This document shows positions 4,682-7,416 of a stretch of DNA of 7,416 nucleotides, in pieces (within the stretch, counting starts at the first letter, position 1; each line of letters begins with the position of its first letter). The DNA is taken from assembly GCA_027001345.1 (NCBI GenBank), contig JALTMS010000121.1:1-7416 (forward strand). The letters run 5' to 3'. The translations under genes and the position numbers were made by a program. The notes beneath the pieces were generated by a model. It was given only the letters and a program-made list of their open reading frames with translations. It did no database searches and was not told the origin of the DNA. The stretch comes from Acidobacteriota bacterium. Its GTDB lineage: Bacteria; Acidobacteriota; Polarisedimenticolia; J045.

Positions 4682-6622
4682 TTAGTGGGAATCGAGTCCC
4701 AGGCGCCGGCGGACGAGGGCCTCCACGCCGCCGGCAATCACCAGTTGCTGCGCTGTCGCGCCGAGGGGCGCGAAAGCAAAGGTCTCGTCGTTCCACGCGA
4801 TCTGCGCCCGGGTGAAATCCACCCGCAGCGTCGGGGTGATCGCGATCGTCCGCTCGCCGGCCTCGACCGCAGCCGCCACGTGCTCGCGCAGAGCGCGCAC
4901 CAGCTCCTGCTGCTCGATACAGATGAAGCCGTTGTTGTAGGCGTTGCGCAGGTAGGTCTGGGAAAAGCTGCCCGCGATGACCATCGCGATCCCCCGGGCC
5001 GCCAGCGCCGTCACCGCCTGCTCGCGACTCGAGCCGGTGCCGAAATTCCAGCCGCCGACCAGGATGTCCCCCTCCCGGGCCAGGCCGCTGAAGGCGGGAT
5101 CGTAGTTCTCCATCACCACCCGCGCCATCTCCTCGCGGCTGACATCCTCGCGGTAGGTGTAGTCCTTGGAGTAGATCCCATCGGTATTGAGATTGTCCTG
5201 GGCAACGAGCAGGGCCCGCCCCTCGAGGGCCTCGGGGAAGCCCTCGACGATGGTCACCCCGCCGTCGGAGTGGGGTGCGGCCGGAGCGGGCTGCCAGCGA
5301 CGCTCGAGGGGGGCCGAGGGGGTCGTCTCGGGCCCGCAGATCACGCCGGCCACCGCAGAGGCCGCCACCACCTGGGGCGAGGCGAGATAGCAGCGGGCCT
5401 CGCGTGAGCCCATCCGGCCCTTGAAATTGCGATTGGTCGCCGAGATGCCAACCTCGCCGGGCTCGAGCAGGCCCTCGCCCAGACCGATGCAGGGTCCGCA
5501 GCCGGGCTGGAGGAAGTGGGCGCCCGCCCGACGGAAAGTCTCCCAGATGCCCTCGGCCTCGCAGCGCTGCTGAATCTCCCGGCTGGCCGCGGCGACGAAG
5601 AGTTGCACGCCGTCGGCCACCCGCCGGCCATCGAGCACCGCTGCCGCCGCCGCCAGGTCCTCGTAGCGAGAATTGACGCAGGACAGCAGGTAGGCCTTGT
5701 CCACCGCCACTCGCCGAGCCGCCATCACGTCGAGGGGAGTGACGGCCTGCACCGTGTCGGGACCGGCGACGTGGGGCCGTACCTGGGTGAGATCGACCAC
5801 GATCCGCCCGGCGTAGTGGGCGTCGGCATCGGGCCGCGGAGGATCGGCTCGCCAGCCGGCGAGGGCCTGCGGGTCGATCGCCACTCCGCGGGCGCGGCGC
5901 TGCTCGAGCCACTGGCAGGTGACCTCATCGACGGGGAACCAGCCCACCAGCGCTCCCCACTCGGTGGTCATGTTGGCGACCGTCATCCGCGCGTCCATCG
6001 ACAGCCCGGCCACACCCTCACCGGCGAACTCCACCGCCGCGTTGAGCACCTCACCCGAGGCGTAGAGCCCGCAGAGGCTGAGGATCAGATCCTTGCCCGT
6101 CACGCCTTCGGGCAGCGCTCCGTCGAGCACCACCTGCACCGTGCGCGGCACCTGCCACCAGAACTCGCCGGTGGCCCAGATCGCCGCCGCGTCGGTGCGC
6201 ACCACGGGCGTGCCCAGGGCCCCCACCGCGCCGTAAATATTGGAGTGGGAGTCGGAGGCCACGACCAGGGCACCCGGCAACGCATGTCCCTGTTCGAGCA
6301 TCATCTGGTGACCGATGCCCGCTCCGGCGGGATAGAAGGTGATCCCCTGCTCGCGCGCGAAGGCCTCGATGGCGGCGTACTTGGCCAGGTTGGCCTCCGA
6401 GCGATTCTGGATGTCGTGATCGAGGGCGAACACCGGCTGGGCCGGGTCGTCAACCCGAGCCGCGCCGATGGCACGGAACTTCGCCAGTACCGCGGCGGTG
6501 TTGTCGTGGGTCATCACGTGGCGCGGGCGGAGGGTGACGAAATCTCCCGCGCGCACCCGATCCGGCGCATCGAGGCTCACCCCGTGGGCACCGGCGATCT
6601 TCTCGATGACGGTCTGGCCCAT
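4682..6622 (-). CDS. Aconitase-superfamily hydratase, homoaconitase (Lys4)-like, full length
   Basis: A 646-residue fusion of catalytic (LeuC-like) and swivel (LeuD-like) domains. The three [4Fe-4S] cysteines are Cys315 in LLSCVNSR, and Cys375 and Cys378 in PGCGPCIGLG. Other blocks are RPRHVMTHDN (32-41), LDHDIQN (67-73), PAGAGIGHQMM (98-108), ASDSHSNIYG (122-131), TDAAAIWATG (143-152), NMTTEWGALVGWFPVDE (217-233), GISATNRNFKGRMGS (392-406), NLNTDGIY (477-484) with a following YTY, and GTGSSREQA (528-536). From memory these blocks match fungal mitochondrial homoaconitase Lys4 (NMTTEWGAL, GIGHQIM, ATNRNFKGRMGS, INTDGIY) better than bacterial AcnA/AcnB. In fungi Lys4 hydrates homoaconitate to homoisocitrate in lysine synthesis. 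A role on cis-aconitate is equally possible here. It has no mitochondrial-type N-terminal extension. The swivel domain starts near residue 455. The gap to the upstream dehydratase is 24 bp, with a strong Shine-Dalgarno. The fold and reaction class are certain; the substrate is not. Confidence 0.93.
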   Translation of the reverse strand: MGQTVIEKIAGAHGVSLDAPDRVRAGDFVTLRPRHVMTHDNTAAVLAKFRAIGAARVDDPAQPVFALDHDIQNRSEANLAKYAAIEAFAREQGITFYPAGAGIGHQMMLEQGHALPGALVVASDSHSNIYGAVGALGTPVVRTDAAAIWATGEFWWQVPRTVQVVLDGALPEGVTGKDLILSLCGLYASGEVLNAAVEFAGEGVAGLSMDARMTVANMTTEWGALVGWFPVDEVTCQWLEQRRARGVAIDPQALAGWRADPPRPDADAHYAGRIVVDLTQVRPHVAGPDTVQAVTPLDVMAARRVAVDKAYLLSCVNSRYEDLAAAAAVLDGRRVADGVQLFVAAASREIQQRCEAEGIWETFRRAGAHFLQPGCGPCIGLGEGLLEPGEVGISATNRNFKGRMGSREARCYLASPQVVAASAVAGVICGPETTPSAPLERRWQPAPAAPHSDGGVTIVEGFPEALEGRALLVAQDNLNTDGIYSKDYTYREDVSREEMARVVMENYDPAFSGLAREGDILVGGWNFGTGSSREQAVTALAARGIAMVIAGSFSQTYLRNAYNNGFICIEQQELVRALREHVAAAVEAGERTIAITPTLRVDFTRAQIAWNDETFAFAPLGATAQQLVIAGGVEALVRRRLGLDSH

Positions 6623-6627
6623 CGCTG

Positions 6628-6633
6628 CCTCCT
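6628..6633 (-). promoter_or_regulatory. Strong ribosome binding site of the homoaconitase-like gene
   Basis: On the minus strand AGGAGG, preceded by GAG, ends 5 nt before the ATG at 6620-6622. It is the best Shine-Dalgarno in the window. It lies in the 24-bp gap after the dehydratase TAG and fixes the start. Confidence 0.8.
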
Positions 6634-6646
6634 CTCGCTGCCGAAG

Positions 6647-7416
6647 CTACTTGTCGGCGACGGTCAGTTCGAGCAATTCGCTGACCGTCTTCAGCGAGTC
6701 GAGTTCCCAGATCGCCTGCACGAGTTCCCGGCGACGGGAATCGCTGAGCACATCCGCGGCCAGAGCCTCGAACTTCTCCTCGACTTCCTCGTCGGTCAGC
6801 GGGTTGCGGTAGTCGCCCTTAGGGTAGTCGAGCTGCTTTTCGAGGCTGCCGCCATCCCTGGTGTAGACCGTCACGTGGACCCGCTGCAACGCCGGGAAGA
6901 CCTTTTCGATCTCCTCGTCGGCCACCACCTCCACCTTTTCGAGCTGGGCCCGGATGGTGGGGTCCATGATCTTTTCGTCGCTGAACTGGGCCGGCGTGAC
7001 CTGCCGATCGACGATCGCCGCCGCGATGCAGTAGGGCAGTGAGTGGTCCGCCGTCTCCTTGCTGCGCGGGTCGTACTTGCTCGGATCGGCCAGAATGTCG
7101 GCCGCCCGGGCCAGAGAACGAATGCGTACCTTCTCGATGTCATCCGGCGCCAGGTCGTGGCCCTTGACCAGATCGAGCACGGCGGAGATCGGCGCGTGGG
7201 TCAGGGCCTCGGTGGGAAAGCCCTTCATCCCGCAGCGCTCGATGCGCCAGGACTCGCCGAGCCCCTCGGTCAGCACTTCGAGCTTCCACTCCGGCCCCAG
7301 GCAATGGGCCAGGCCCTCCTTGCCGTCGATCACGTGCTCGGGGCCGGTGTAGCCCCGCTCGGCCAGCAGCGCGGCCAGCACGCCACTCTGGGTCGCCAGG
7401 GGATCGACGGTGTTCT
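6647..7416 (-). CDS. MmgE/PrpD-family dehydratase, C-terminal part (5' end outside window)
   Basis: The frame is open from the right edge to a TAG at 6647-6649, leaving about 255 C-terminal residues of a family usually 450-480 long. An in-frame GTG at 7379-7381 is not taken as the start, because homology-like sequence (NTVDPLATQSG) continues upstream. Family features: a GYTGP segment near residue 21 of the fragment; MKGFPTEALTHAPI (about 63-76), the counterpart of the K-x-(Y/F)-P...H segment at the active site of PrpD; SKETADHSLPYCIAAAI (about 118-134), matching the (D)HSLPY signature; QFSDEKIMDP (about 143-152); and DGGSLEKQLDYPKG (about 187-200) near the C-terminal domain. It resembles B. 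subtilis MmgE more than E. coli PrpD. Members dehydrate 2-methylcitrate or citrate, or decarboxylate cis-aconitate to itaconate, without an iron-sulfur cluster. As the first visible gene of the operon it could supply the dehydration step before the homoaconitase-like hydratase. The operon promoter must lie upstream, outside the window. Confidence 0.9.
   Translation of the reverse strand, partial: NTVDPLATQSGVLAALLAERGYTGPEHVIDGKEGLAHCLGPEWKLEVLTEGLGESWRIERCGMKGFPTEALTHAPISAVLDLVKGHDLAPDDIEKVRIRSLARAADILADPSKYDPRSKETADHSLPYCIAAAIVDRQVTPAQFSDEKIMDPTIRAQLEKVEVVADEEIEKVFPALQRVHVTVYTRDGGSLEKQLDYPKGDYRNPLTDEEVEEKFEALAADVLSDSRRRELVQAIWELDSLKTVSELLELTVADK

Noticed and set aside
2240..5407. A 1055-codon open frame on the plus strand opposite three operon genes.
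   Set aside because: It is stop-free because of high GC content and third-position bias on the other strand. The product is His/Arg/Gly/Asp-rich without any recognisable domain, while the minus strand encodes three clear enzymes with ribosome binding sites.
3645..5912. A 755-codon minus-strand frame overlapping the dehydrogenase and hydratase genes.
   Set aside because: Arg/Gly/Pro-rich out-of-frame translation of two real genes, with no homology.
5516..7042. A 508-codon plus-strand open frame opposite the homoaconitase-like and MmgE/PrpD genes.
   Set aside because: Same GC-driven shadow effect, no domain, and it crosses the intergenic gap of two well-supported minus-strand genes.

Overview
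The window is strongly GC-rich, with G or C at most third codon positions. It looks like chromosomal DNA from a free-living, high-GC bacterium. The tRNA has an encoded CCA and a sigma70-type promoter, genes are packed with 15-24 bp gaps, and Shine-Dalgarno sequences are good. I cannot fix the phylum. The gene set would suit Acidobacteriota, Myxococcota, Desulfobacterota or similar lineages, but that is inference.

Layout. Positions 2-496 (+) hold the 3' end of an unrecognised, alanine/leucine-rich, probably helical protein. Its stop codon is embedded in the -35 box of a promoter (493-521). The promoter drives a tRNA-Cys(GCA) gene (563-637) through a short leader with a strong GC hairpin (530-551). 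The rest of the window, 654 to the right edge, is one minus-strand operon. In transcription order it is: MmgE/PrpD-family dehydratase (5' end outside the window), a full-length aconitase-superfamily enzyme most like fungal homoaconitase (Lys4), an isocitrate/homoisocitrate-type dehydrogenase, a fused citrate lyase gamma-beta protein (CitD-CitE), and citrate lyase alpha (CitF). Gaps are 24, 15 and 15 bp, then a 4-base ATGA overlap. The tRNA and the operon converge with 16 bp between them. No stretch over 300 bp lacks a gene.

How the genes work together. Each enzyme acts on citrate-like tricarboxylic acids. The dehydratase and aconitase would interconvert a (homo)citrate, its cis-aconitate form and the (homo)isocitrate. 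The dehydrogenase links the isocitrate to a 2-oxo acid plus CO2. The CitD-CitE/CitF lyase cleaves the citrate form to acetate plus a 2-oxo acid. With the C6 series this joins 2-oxoglutarate to oxaloacetate plus acetate. With the C7 homo-series it would join 2-oxoadipate to 2-oxoglutarate plus acetate. Direction and substrate chain length cannot be read from sequence alone. The homoaconitase-like hydratase and the divergent CitD, CitF and dehydrogenase motifs make a non-classical substrate worth testing. The usual citrate lyase maturation genes (citC, citX, citG) are not in the window.

The main novelty candidates are the CitD-CitE gene fusion, a Lys4-type homoaconitase inside a bacterial citrate-lyase operon, and the resulting five-gene pathway module. 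I see no mobile element, CRISPR array, phage gene or riboswitch.
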